This document shows positions 39,997-47,419 of a stretch of DNA of 50,635 nucleotides, in pieces (the stretch's first letter is position 1; each line of letters begins with the position of its first letter). The notes below the pieces were generated by a model. The model saw only the letters and a list, made by a program, of their open reading frames with translations, searched no databases and was not told the DNA's origin. The stretch lies in contig DASRWC010000050.1 in NCBI GenBank assembly GCA_035654795.1, positions 1-50,635 on the forward strand, read 5' to 3'. The DNA is from JAAYLC01 sp035654795 (GTDB lineage Bacteria; Bacteroidota; Bacteroidia; Flavobacteriales; Flavobacteriaceae). A program made the position numbers and the translations under genes.

Positions 39997-40641
39997 TTAT
40001 AATAATTGTGGTTTTTTACTGGCCTTAATGACTGAGGTGTCATAATCTGAGAACAAATCCAGGTAGTATTTAACCGTAGCCCCGTTGGCATCGGAAGAAT
40101 CTGAATTTCCATCAGATTTCAAAAACTTCTTTACATTACCCGGACCGGCCAGATGCGCCGCAGCAAGGATACCCGATTCTGTTACTTCAACACCATCAAT
40201 TTCTTGCCCCACATACCTCTTTATCTCATTTCGAAGTACCCATTTGTTATAAGAAACATAGGCATGAAAAGCTTTTTCCTGTTGTTCTGTATCTTGAAGA
40301 AAATTGTCCAGATTCTTAAATCCCATCATGCGCAACGTTCCTCTTGAAAATTGATATTTACCCATATAGCCATAAGGATTCACAATATCATATTTTCCGC
40401 CGGATTCCTTAAAAGCAACAGCCTCTTTAAAACCAAGATAGGATTTGCCGGGATTTATGAGGCTTCTCGATATCCTTAAATCTTCTTGAGAAATTTCATC
40501 CTCATTTGGCACGTGAAAAACAAGTTCTTCGCTGGAAGGTTCAGTTACAGATTCAGTAACTTTTTCTTTGCTGTTAAAGCCGGTAATCATCAGGAGGATA
40601 ATGACCAGAATAACAGGAAAAACTATTATTTTTTTTATCAT
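39997..40641 (-). CDS. Membrane-anchored transglycosylase-like protein
   Basis: This 214-residue protein has an N-terminal membrane anchor or signal (MIKKIIVFPVILVIILLMIT), a linker, then a lysozyme-like domain with FKEAVAFKESGGKYDIVNPY (ESGG is the transglycosylase-type catalytic glutamate context) and GYMGKYQFSRGTLRMMG. ILAAAHLAGPGNVKKFL follows. It resembles goose-type/soluble lytic transglycosylases that cut peptidoglycan. In Bacteroidota, related genes are often labelled LysM/peptidoglycan-binding, though no LysM repeat is visible. It neighbours mltG on the same strand. Confidence 0.72.
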   Translation of the reverse strand: MIKKIIVFPVILVIILLMITGFNSKEKVTESVTEPSSEELVFHVPNEDEISQEDLRISRSLINPGKSYLGFKEAVAFKESGGKYDIVNPYGYMGKYQFSRGTLRMMGFKNLDNFLQDTEQQEKAFHAYVSYNKWVLRNEIKRYVGQEIDGVEVTESGILAAAHLAGPGNVKKFLKSDGNSDSSDANGATVKYYLDLFSDYDTSVIKASKKPQLL

Positions 40642-40685
40642 CTATTTGAATCTTTCGGTTGCACGAACAACTCAATTGCGACGCG

Positions 40686-40693
40686 CAAAGATA
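40686..40693 (-). promoter_or_regulatory. -7 element of transglycosylase-like gene
   Basis: TATCTTTG on the minus strand, 44 nt before the ATG. Confidence 0.5.
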
Positions 40694-40766
40694 CAAAATT
40701 TTTAAAGTGGCTGATTTTTAGAGTATTAAAAAAATATTAAAATTTTACCACTCCATACCGGCGTCT

Positions 40767-41810
40767 TTATCTGCGCAGGTTTTGAGAATTTAGCCAACGC
40801 ACATACGCTGCCTTGTAAACATTATGTTGCGCCAAGGTTTTCGAAAATTTATGGTATCCGAAACGATCTACATCGGCTACAAAGAAGAGATACTCATGAT
40901 TTTCTGCGTTCAAAACTGCATCTATGGAAGATATATCAGGCATGGTTATAGGGCCCGGCGGAAGACCGGCATACATGTAGGTGTTGTAGGGAGAATTTAT
41001 TTCAAGGTCTTTATACAATACCCGTTTAATAATTTGATTGAAATTATTGTCATGCTTTTTAATGGCATATATAACCGTTGGATCAGCTTGAAGAAGCATG
41101 CCCTTTCTTAACCTGTTCAGATAAACACCGGCTACTCGGTTTCGTTCATCTACCATGGCTGTCTCCTTTTGGACAATAGAGGCAAGTGTGACCACTTCTT
41201 CTTTAGTAAGATTCAAATGCGCGGCTTTCTTGAGTCTCTCCTCAGTCCAAAATCTGTCGTTCTCTTTTTTCATTCTATCGCGGAATCCCTTCGCCGACGT
41301 ATTCCAATAAAATTCATAAGTATTGGGAATATAAAGAGAAAGCGCATTTTCTTGAGACAATCCATTATTTTTTAGAAATTCTTGATTCCGCATGGTTTCT
41401 ATAAGAGAAATACTATCTGCTTCAAGTTGCTTTGCGATATGCCCTGCTAAATCTTCAAGACGTTCTTGATTGTTGAATCGAATTCTGACAGGAATATTAC
41501 GTCCTCTCAGAGCACTCACAATATCATTATTAGACATTCCTTTTTTGAGGATAAAATGGCCGGGCTTGATATTGTTGTCATAACCCTTTTTTTCGGCAAT
41601 AATTCTGAAAGAGTGTATTTCATGTATCAAAGGCGATACCTGCTCTATAACCTCTTCAAAGGAAGAGCCAGTCTTGACGTAAACGTGAAACTCATCGTCT
41701 TCAAAGGCAGTATTTGGCGCAAAAGCCAGATGATAAACATACCAGCCGCCAAGCACTGCGAATCCAACAATCATCAGCAAAATAACAATAAGTACTTTTT
41801 TCTTTCTCAT
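40767..41810 (-). CDS. mltG: Endolytic murein transglycosylase MltG
   Basis: This 347-residue inner-membrane protein has one N-terminal helix (about 5-22) and a periplasmic YceG/MltG domain. The catalytic motif VASIVQKETA places the glutamate at residue 216. VAGVYLNRLRKGMLLQADPTVIY and LPPGPITMPDISSIDAVL follow (cores GVYLNRLRKGM and PPGPITMP). MltG cleaves nascent glycan strands and sets their length. It lies 3 nt after the GNAT gene, so the two form an operon, and the transglycosylase-like gene lies downstream. Confidence 0.93.
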   Translation of the reverse strand: MRKKKVLIVILLMIVGFAVLGGWYVYHLAFAPNTAFEDDEFHVYVKTGSSFEEVIEQVSPLIHEIHSFRIIAEKKGYDNNIKPGHFILKKGMSNNDIVSALRGRNIPVRIRFNNQERLEDLAGHIAKQLEADSISLIETMRNQEFLKNNGLSQENALSLYIPNTYEFYWNTSAKGFRDRMKKENDRFWTEERLKKAAHLNLTKEEVVTLASIVQKETAMVDERNRVAGVYLNRLRKGMLLQADPTVIYAIKKHDNNFNQIIKRVLYKDLEINSPYNTYMYAGLPPGPITMPDISSIDAVLNAENHEYLFFVADVDRFGYHKFSKTLAQHNVYKAAYVRWLNSQNLRR

Positions 41811-41813
41811 TAA

Positions 41814-42344
41814 TCAGGCGCTTCTAAAGAGTTGATATATAAGTTCGTCATGATAACTTCCGGCTTCAAAAGTCCAATCTTTCTTGCGTCCCGTCATTAT
41901 GAATTTTGCTTTTTCAAAAAGGCTGATGCTCGCTTGGTTATTTTCTGTAATTCCTGCATAAATTTGATGCACTTGCAGCTGTTCAAAGGCATATCGGGTG
42001 ACGCATTCAAGGGCTTCCAGAGCATATCCTTTTCCACGCTCTTTTTCCGGATAAATCGTTATTCCCACGGCCACTCGACGGTTTTGAGGATCAAAATCAA
42101 AGAGATCGATAAGTCCAACAGCATGAGAAAAATTCTTTTCGCAAATCACGAGTCTTAATTGCCTGATCTCGTATATATCTCGATGACTGTTGGCAATGTA
42201 ATCTGTCAATAAAGCCCTTGAGAAAGGCGCAATGGTACTGCTGACTTTCCACAGATTTTCATCATTTTCGAGGTCATAGAGGTAATCAATATCCTCCGGC
42301 TCCAGAGCCCTGAGGTACACGTGCTCTCCTATTAATGTTGTCAT
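41814..42344 (-). CDS. GNAT family N-acetyltransferase (RimJ/RimL-like)
   Basis: This 176-residue acetyltransferase begins MTTLIGEHVYLRALEPEDIDYLYDLE and carries the acetyl-CoA pyrophosphate loop in ITIYPEKERGKGYALEAL. The later segment VHQIYAGITENNQASISLFEKAKF (core ENNQASISLFEKAKF) is typical of the RimJ/RimL group that acetylates protein N termini or small amines. It precedes mltG by 3 nt. From memory, dapF often lies just upstream in related genomes; here a 237-nt intergenic region with no gene precedes it. Confidence 0.85.
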   Translation of the reverse strand: MTTLIGEHVYLRALEPEDIDYLYDLENDENLWKVSSTIAPFSRALLTDYIANSHRDIYEIRQLRLVICEKNFSHAVGLIDLFDFDPQNRRVAVGITIYPEKERGKGYALEALECVTRYAFEQLQVHQIYAGITENNQASISLFEKAKFIMTGRKKDWTFEAGSYHDELIYQLFRSA

Positions 42345-42396
42345 ATCTCTATTTCTCCCGTAAAAAACATCTCTGGTTTAGAAAACAAGTAAGAAT

Positions 42397-42409
42397 CCCT
42401 CCCGGAGGG
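42397..42409 (-). other. GC-rich hairpin in GNAT-mltG mRNA leader
   Basis: CCCTCC and GGAGGG at 42397-42409 form a compact, very GC-rich inverted repeat in the 5' untranslated region between the -7 element (42424-42431) and the GNAT start. It has no T-run. Confidence 0.45.
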
Positions 42410-42423
42410 TTTCATCTCGGATG

Positions 42424-42431
42424 CAAATATA
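42424..42431 (-). promoter_or_regulatory. -7 element of GNAT-mltG operon
   Basis: TATATTTG on the minus strand, 79 nt before the GNAT ATG, giving a leader of about 70 nt. Confidence 0.55.
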
Positions 42432-42514
42432 ATTAAAAGGTCTCTTTGGCAGGAGTCGCGTTAAAGAGTAGTTAAACCGATTTTAATGGCATAGATTTTT
42501 CTGTTTGTTGCAGG

Positions 42515-42522
42515 TATATTTG
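42515..42522 (+). promoter_or_regulatory. -7 element of HtrA-type protease gene
   Basis: TATATTTG, 59 nt before the ATG at 42582. Confidence 0.55.
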
Positions 42523-42581
42523 TTCTGTTTTGTTCAAGACGGAATCCGTAACTTAAAAAATTAATACAAAAACAACGAAAA

Positions 42582-43973
42582 ATGAAAAACACCTTTCAAT
42601 TACTCCTTGTTGCTTTAATTGCCGGTATTGTTACCCTTGGCGGATATAAATTATTGGAAGATAAGCAAACGATTTCGTTTGTAAATTCAGAAAGTCCAGC
42701 GCATTTTATTCGAACTAATTTTGCCGGAAGTGCGGCCGAAATGGACACCGATTTTACAAATGCAGCCGAGATGACCGTACATGCCGTTGTGCACGTGAAG
42801 AATATCACGGTAAGCAGACAGCCTACAAATATTTTTGAATTTTTTCAAGGAGGTGGACAACCACGAGCCATGGTAGGAAGCGGCAGCGGAGTTATCATCT
42901 CTCCTGATGGGTATATCGTTACCAATAACCACGTTATTGCAAATGCTTCGAGTCTTGAAGTTACTTTAAATGACAATCGGGTTTATACAGCCAAGGTAAT
43001 TGGCGCAGATCCGGCCACAGATATCGCTCTATTAAAGATAGATCATAATGAAGATTTCCCATATTTACCTTTTGGAGATTCAAATAATGTAAAGGTTGGA
43101 GAATGGGTACTTGCCGTAGGAAACCCATTTAATCTTACATCCACAGTTACGGCAGGAATTATAAGTGCTAAGGCAAGAAATCTTCCCCAATTTGAGGGTA
43201 GTCCGCTTTCATTTATCCAGACAGATGCAGCGGTAAATCGAGGAAATAGCGGAGGAGCTCTCGTTAACACAAGAGGAGAACTTATAGGAATCAATACAGC
43301 CATTACTTCAGAAACCGGAAGTTATGTAGGATATGCTTTTGCGGTTCCATCCAACAATGCTAGGAAGGTTATTGAAGATATTCTGGAATATGGAAACGTG
43401 CAGCGTGGAATATTAGGGATTCAGGTAGGTGCTCTAAATCCGCAGCTCACTGAAAAATATGGTATTACCGAAACTCAAGGCGTATTTGTAGGCGGAGTGG
43501 AAAAAGGAAGCGGAGCGGAAAAAGCCGGATTAAAAGCCGGAGATATAATTAAAGCTCTGGACGGAACAAAAATCAATCAATTCGCCGATCTGGCCGGATA
43601 TTTGGGAGCGAAAAGACCAAATGACGTGGTAGAGGTCACTGTAATTCGAGACGGAAAGGAACGAAACTTCAAGGTACCTCTAACAAAACTTGAAACTACC
43701 GCGATTAATGATCTTGGAATTGAAGTGAAAAATATGAATCTTGAGGAACTAAAATCCCGAGGTGTAAAACATGGTGTTATGGTAACACGCGCTCTGACTC
43801 CGGAAATCGCTCAATACAAACTGGAAGGAATCATCATTACACATCTCAATGATACGGCTGTTAATAATATCACCGATGTGGACAATATTATGGCTAGAAG
43901 GAACTATCGAACACCTATAAAAATGACCTTTGTAGATACTCAGGGAAGTACCAATACTTTTATCTTTAGATAA
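42582..43973 (+). CDS. HtrA/DegP-type periplasmic serine protease
   Basis: This 463-residue protease has an N-terminal membrane segment (about 6-25), a trypsin-like domain with the triad His117 (TNNHVI), Asp147 (TDIALLKI) and Ser223 (GNSGGAL), and two PDZ domains. PDZ1 starts near 280 (GILGIQVGALN) with GAEKAGLKAGDIIKALDG; PDZ2 near 375 is more divergent. DegP-type enzymes degrade or refold misfolded envelope proteins. The long loop IFEFFQGGGQPRAMVGSGSG before the protease core (core EFFQGGGQPRAMVGSGSG) is the usual LA-loop region. It is monocistronic with its own promoter and terminator. Confidence 0.95.
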   Translation: MKNTFQLLLVALIAGIVTLGGYKLLEDKQTISFVNSESPAHFIRTNFAGSAAEMDTDFTNAAEMTVHAVVHVKNITVSRQPTNIFEFFQGGGQPRAMVGSGSGVIISPDGYIVTNNHVIANASSLEVTLNDNRVYTAKVIGADPATDIALLKIDHNEDFPYLPFGDSNNVKVGEWVLAVGNPFNLTSTVTAGIISAKARNLPQFEGSPLSFIQTDAAVNRGNSGGALVNTRGELIGINTAITSETGSYVGYAFAVPSNNARKVIEDILEYGNVQRGILGIQVGALNPQLTEKYGITETQGVFVGGVEKGSGAEKAGLKAGDIIKALDGTKINQFADLAGYLGAKRPNDVVEVTVIRDGKERNFKVPLTKLETTAINDLGIEVKNMNLEELKSRGVKHGVMVTRALTPEIAQYKLEGIIITHLNDTAVNNITDVDNIMARRNYRTPIKMTFVDTQGSTNTFIFR

Positions 43974-43979
43974 ATCCAC

Positions 43980-44002
43980 GCCTCCGAAACGGAGGCTTTT
44001 TT
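43980..44002 (+). terminator. Terminator of HtrA-type protease gene
   Basis: GCCTCCG (43980-43986) pairs perfectly with CGGAGGC (43990-43996) around AAA, followed by six T. Confidence 0.93.
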
Positions 44003-44083
44003 ATGAATTTCATTTTCAGCAGTTACACTGTCTTTTTTAAACCAACCGGTGGGAAAAAATTTCAGAAAACCAAAGAAAATCAT

Positions 44084-44091
44084 TAGTTTTG
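44084..44091 (+). promoter_or_regulatory. -7 element of GAPDH gene
   Basis: TAGTTTTG matches TAnnTTTG, 58 nt before the ATG at 44150. Confidence 0.5.
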
Positions 44092-44149
44092 CGCCAATTT
44101 TCAACACGCCCCCGATTTAATCATCGGATGCCTCAAAAACACTAAAATC

Positions 44150-45598
44150 ATGAGTTTTGATGACGTTTACACCAAAGAACTCTCATTCCAGACAGACCGC
44201 CGTAAAGCTGCGGTAGAATTTATTAAGATCCTTAGCGATTTGTGGTATGACAAATCTATCGAATTGGTTCTCTTTAGAAATCAGTTGATAGACCGCAACG
44301 TTAGTCAGATTCTTGGACTACACGAATACGCTGCTGAATTTGTTCAAAAACCCATTTCTATTTTTGACTCGGTTGAAATTGCACAGGCCATTAAAACCTT
44401 GGATCTTCCGCCATCAAAATTGGATATTGGACGATTGACTTATGAATTTCAACTTCAGGATGATAAGTATTCCAATGCCTTATCTTTTGTTTCTGACAAA
44501 CTAAAAGATGCCAAAGAATCAAAAGGAATTGTTCCCAAAGACGTTGTATTATATGGTTTCGGCCGAATTGGTCGTCTTCTTGCCCGTGAACTCATGTCTA
44601 AAACCGGACAAGGAAACCAATTACGCCTTCGCGCCATTGTAGTACGCGGAGAGATTGACCAGACGGTTTTGGAAAAACGTGCAAGTTTACTTCAGCATGA
44701 TTCCGTGCACGGTGATTTTGGAGGTGTAGTTCGTGCAGATTTGGAAAACAAGTCTTTAATCATAAACGGAACTCCCGTACACATCATTTCGGCCAACAGT
44801 CCGGAAGAAATCGATTACACTGCTTACGGAATCAAAGATACTCTTGTAATTGATAACACAGGTGCCTTCAGAGATGAAGCCGCACTAAAAAGACATATGA
44901 GCGCAAAAGGTGTCTCTAAAGTCATCTTAACCGCGCCCGGAAAAGGAGTTCCGAATATTGTTCACGGTGTAAACAATAAAGATTATGATCCTGCCAATGT
45001 AGATATTTTCTCTGCAGCATCTTGTACCACCAATGCCATTACCCCTATTTTAAAAGTAATGGAAGATTCTTTTGGAATTGTTCGCGGGCATTTGGAAACC
45101 ATTCACGCCTATACCAATGACCAAAATCTTGTGGATAATATGCACAAAAAATACCGCCGAGGCCGTGCTGCCGCTCTAAATATGGTTATTACAGAAACCG
45201 GAGCCGGATCAGCTGTTGCCAAGGCACTTCCTTCTTTGGCCGGTAAACTTACATCCAATGCCATTCGCGTTCCGGTTCCCAACGGATCACTTGTAGTGTT
45301 GAATTTGGAGCTCAACAAAGCAACCACAAAAGAAGAATTAAACAATATCGTTAAAAATGCTGCGTTAAATGGAGAGTTGGTAGAGCAGATTCGCTATTCT
45401 TGGAATAACGAACTCGTTTCTTCAGACATTGTAGGTTCTGCAGAACCGGCAATTTTTGACAGCAACGCTTCTATCGTAACTGAAGACGGGAAAAATGTAG
45501 TGCTGTATGTGTGGTATGACAATGAGTATGGTTACAGCCATCAGGTAATCAGATTGGCAAAATATGTGGCACAAGTAAGAAGGTTTACTTACTATTAG
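44150..45598 (+). CDS. gap: Glyceraldehyde-3-phosphate dehydrogenase, long form
   Basis: This 482-residue enzyme is about 150 residues longer than standard GAPDH. A helical N-terminal extension (1-130, AAVEFIKILSDLWYDKSIEL and later) precedes the Rossmann core GFGRIGR (136-142). The active-site Cys292 lies in SAASCTTNAI, and the C terminus has WYDNEYGYSHQVIRL. It oxidises glyceraldehyde 3-phosphate in glycolysis or runs in reverse in gluconeogenesis. Long GAPDHs of this type occur in Bacteroidota, and the extension's role is unknown. Own promoter and terminator are present. Confidence 0.93.
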   Translation: MSFDDVYTKELSFQTDRRKAAVEFIKILSDLWYDKSIELVLFRNQLIDRNVSQILGLHEYAAEFVQKPISIFDSVEIAQAIKTLDLPPSKLDIGRLTYEFQLQDDKYSNALSFVSDKLKDAKESKGIVPKDVVLYGFGRIGRLLARELMSKTGQGNQLRLRAIVVRGEIDQTVLEKRASLLQHDSVHGDFGGVVRADLENKSLIINGTPVHIISANSPEEIDYTAYGIKDTLVIDNTGAFRDEAALKRHMSAKGVSKVILTAPGKGVPNIVHGVNNKDYDPANVDIFSAASCTTNAITPILKVMEDSFGIVRGHLETIHAYTNDQNLVDNMHKKYRRGRAAALNMVITETGAGSAVAKALPSLAGKLTSNAIRVPVPNGSLVVLNLELNKATTKEELNNIVKNAALNGELVEQIRYSWNNELVSSDIVGSAEPAIFDSNASIVTEDGKNVVLYVWYDNEYGYSHQVIRLAKYVAQVRRFTYY

Positions 45599-45625
45599 TC
45601 ATTAGGACTAAAAATCATTTTTTAT

Positions 45626-45660
45626 AAAAAGCTGTTTCTTAAGTAGGAGGCAGCTTTTTT
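45626..45660 (+). terminator. Terminator of GAPDH gene
   Basis: AAAAAGCTG (45626-45634) pairs with CAGCTTTTT (45651-45659) around a 16-nt loop, with a poly-T end. Confidence 0.8.
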
Positions 45661-45722
45661 CAATTATCGCTTTAAATTTTTCAAATACCCGGCTACACCC
45701 AAAAGTTAAATGATTATTCTCT

Positions 45723-45730
45723 TAATTTTG
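45723..45730 (+). promoter_or_regulatory. -7 element deciding trmD start
   Basis: TAATTTTG matches TAnnTTTG. Transcription would begin near 45737, so trmD starts at the ATG at 45774 and not at upstream codons. Confidence 0.55.
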
Positions 45731-45773
45731 CCCCATCTTGCAAGTCGTTGAATTTGCGATTGAAACTCAAGCC

Positions 45774-46448
45774 ATGCGAATCGATATCATCACCGTCTTA
45801 CCGGAACTTTTAAAAAGCCCCTTTGAATCGTCCATATTAAAGAGAGCGATCGAAAAAAATCTCGTGGAAATCCATTTTCACAACCTAAGAGACTATTCCA
45901 CCAACGCTTACAAACAGATTGACGATTATCAGTTTGGCGGTGGCGCCGGCATGGTGATGATGATTGAACCTATTGACAAATGTATTTCCGCCTTGAAATC
46001 GGAAAGAGATTATGACGAGGTTATTTATATGACCCCCGATGGCGATACATTTAATCAACGAACAGCCAACGAACTTTCTTTAAAGAAAAACATTATAATT
46101 CTTTGTGGACATTATAAAGGAGTGGATCAACGCGTGAGAGACCATTTTGTGACCAGGGAAATTTCCATTGGAGATTTCGTATTGACGGGTGGCGAGCTGG
46201 CAGCCGCTGTTGTGTGTGATGCTATTATTCGGTTAATACCGGAAGTTCTTGGCGACGAAACCAGCGCTTTGACAGATTCTTTTCAGGACGATCTTCTCGC
46301 TCCTCCTATTTATACCCGTCCCGCCGACTATAAGGGTTGGAAAGTTCCGGATATTTTACTTACCGGAAATACGCCAAAAATTGAAGAATGGCGCGAAGAA
46401 CAGGCATATAAACGTACAAAAGAAAGAAGACCGGATCTGTTGGAGTAA
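45774..46448 (+). CDS. trmD: tRNA (guanine37-N1)-methyltransferase TrmD
   Basis: This 224-residue SPOUT methyltransferase begins MRIDIITVLPELLKSPFESS at the ATG at 45774; a longer frame starts before the predicted mRNA and lacks family similarity. Motifs are QFGGGAGMVMM, LCGHYKGVDQRV and the SAM-knot segment EISIGDFVLTGGELAA. It places m1G37 next to the anticodon to prevent frameshifting. The gene lies 140 nt before rplS, which has its own promoter and leader. Confidence 0.95.
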   Translation: MRIDIITVLPELLKSPFESSILKRAIEKNLVEIHFHNLRDYSTNAYKQIDDYQFGGGAGMVMMIEPIDKCISALKSERDYDEVIYMTPDGDTFNQRTANELSLKKNIIILCGHYKGVDQRVRDHFVTREISIGDFVLTGGELAAAVVCDAIIRLIPEVLGDETSALTDSFQDDLLAPPIYTRPADYKGWKVPDILLTGNTPKIEEWREEQAYKRTKERRPDLLE

Positions 46449-46484
46449 ATTGTAACGAATTGGGTATAATTTCTATAAGAAATT

Positions 46485-46516
46485 TTGGTTTTACAAAGCT
46501 GATTTCATTATTTTTG
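46485..46516 (+). promoter_or_regulatory. rplS promoter
   Basis: TTG (46485-46487) and TATTTTTG (46509-46516), 21 nt apart, form a Bacteroidota promoter. The expected start is near 46523. Confidence 0.6.
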
Positions 46517-46523
46517 CACCCAC

Positions 46524-46565
46524 TTTAATTCAACCTCTGGCGAGAACCGTGAATGTTGCTTTAAA
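46524..46565 (+). promoter_or_regulatory. rplS leader hairpin, candidate ribosomal-protein leader
   Basis: TTTAA (46524-46528) and CAAC (46531-46534) pair with GTTG (46555-46558) and TTAAA (46561-46565), giving a two-part stem at the very 5' end of the predicted rplS mRNA, 24 nt before the start codon. I recall that an L19 leader has been proposed for Flavobacteria, but whether this is that motif needs a covariance-model match. Confidence 0.45.
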
Positions 46566-46588
46566 TAAAACTTTTTTTACTCAATAAA

Positions 46589-46939
46589 ATGGAAGAGTTA
46601 ATACAATTTGTAGAAAACGAATTTGTCGTTAAAAAAGATTTCCCTGAATTTTCAGCCGGAGATACTTTGACTGTTTATTACGAAATTCGTGAAGGTGAAA
46701 AAACACGTACCCAATTTTTCCGAGGGGTAGTGATTCAAGTAAAAGGAACCGGACTTACCAAAACCTTCACTATCCGCAAAATGAGCGGAACAGTAGGAGT
46801 GGAAAGAATTTTCCCAATCAACATGCCTGCACTTCAACAGATTGAAGTCAACAAAAGAGGAAGTGTGCGTAGAGCACGTATCTATTACTTCAGAGGCCTT
46901 ACCGGGAAAAAAGCTCGTATTAAGGAGAAAAGAAATTAA
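46589..46939 (+). CDS. rplS: 50S ribosomal protein L19
   Basis: This 116-residue protein matches bL19 throughout: FSAGDTLTVYYEIREGEKTR, QFFRGVVIQVKGTGLTKTF, RKMSGTVGVERIFPINMP, and the basic C-terminal segment RGSVRRARIYYFRGLTGKKA. It sits at the 30S/50S interface. The gene follows trmD, as in many bacteria, but here carries its own promoter, leader hairpin and terminator. Confidence 0.97.
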   Translation: MEELIQFVENEFVVKKDFPEFSAGDTLTVYYEIREGEKTRTQFFRGVVIQVKGTGLTKTFTIRKMSGTVGVERIFPINMPALQQIEVNKRGSVRRARIYYFRGLTGKKARIKEKRN

Positions 46940-46961
46940 CAGCATTGTTGATAACTTTCGG

Positions 46962-46987
46962 AAGCCTTGCAAGTGCAGGGCTTTTTT
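46962..46987 (+). terminator. rplS terminator
   Basis: AAGCCTTGC (46962-46970) pairs with GCAGGGCTT (46975-46983) with one G-T pair, followed by T-rich sequence. It isolates rplS from the downstream RNA locus. Confidence 0.85.
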
Positions 46988-47040
46988 ATTCTCTGTATGT
47001 TCATAAAATTGTCAATATATTGTTTACATCAAAAACGTTA

Positions 47041-47393
47041 AAAATTTGAAATAAACAATATCTATTCTTAATTTAGCATTATACAAGTTGATGTCTTAGC
47101 GATACAACAAACGTTCTTTCAAATTAAGAGTAACTTTTCACAATGTTACTCGATTTCTGATTGTTTGAGATGCTCACGATCTTTAGATTCTACTAGCATT
47201 GAGATCAGAAGTTTGGGAAAGTACATACCGGTTCAACGAATTTGTATGGCACTATCCCTGCTGTAGTCTTACTTAGACCCTAAATTTTCTTCTCAGAACA
47301 AATAGATGTTCCACAAATTTGGTCTCTAATAAGTAAGAATACACAGAAGCCATATCACAATGTATAAACTACTTGCGATATGGCTTTTTTTAT
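47041..47393 (+). ncRNA. Probable structured non-coding RNA, family unknown
   Basis: The 480-nt gap between rplS and the sugar transferase holds no gene but ends in an intrinsic terminator with no coding sequence to serve. Between them are several stable stems: GAGTAAC/GTTACTC (47128-47151); TTCTGAT/ATCAGAA with inner ATGC/GCAT (47155-47210); GGGA, AGT and CATAC with their complements (47215-47258); and a long hairpin TCTTACTT, AGACC, AAATTT, GAAC with complements (47267-47338). TATTCTTA (47063-47070) can also pair with TAAGAATA (47334-47341). A weak promoter, TTG (47020) and AAAATTTG (47041-47048), precedes it. RNase P, tmRNA and SRP signatures are absent. A 6S-type RNA is possible. Confidence 0.6.
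47347..47393 (+). terminator. Terminator of ncRNA locus
   Basis: AAGCCATATC (47347-47356) pairs perfectly with GATATGGCTT (47377-47386) around a 20-nt loop, then T-rich. The T-run is on the plus strand only, so it does not belong to the convergent sugar transferase gene. Confidence 0.88.
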
Positions 47394-47419
47394 TTCTAAA
47401 GGAAGATATAGATCACGCA

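Noticed and set aside
46990..47393. RNase P, tmRNA or SRP RNA
   Set aside because: The conserved core sequences of these RNAs that I know (GAGGAAAGTCC, tRNA-like end, SRP tetraloop region) are absent.
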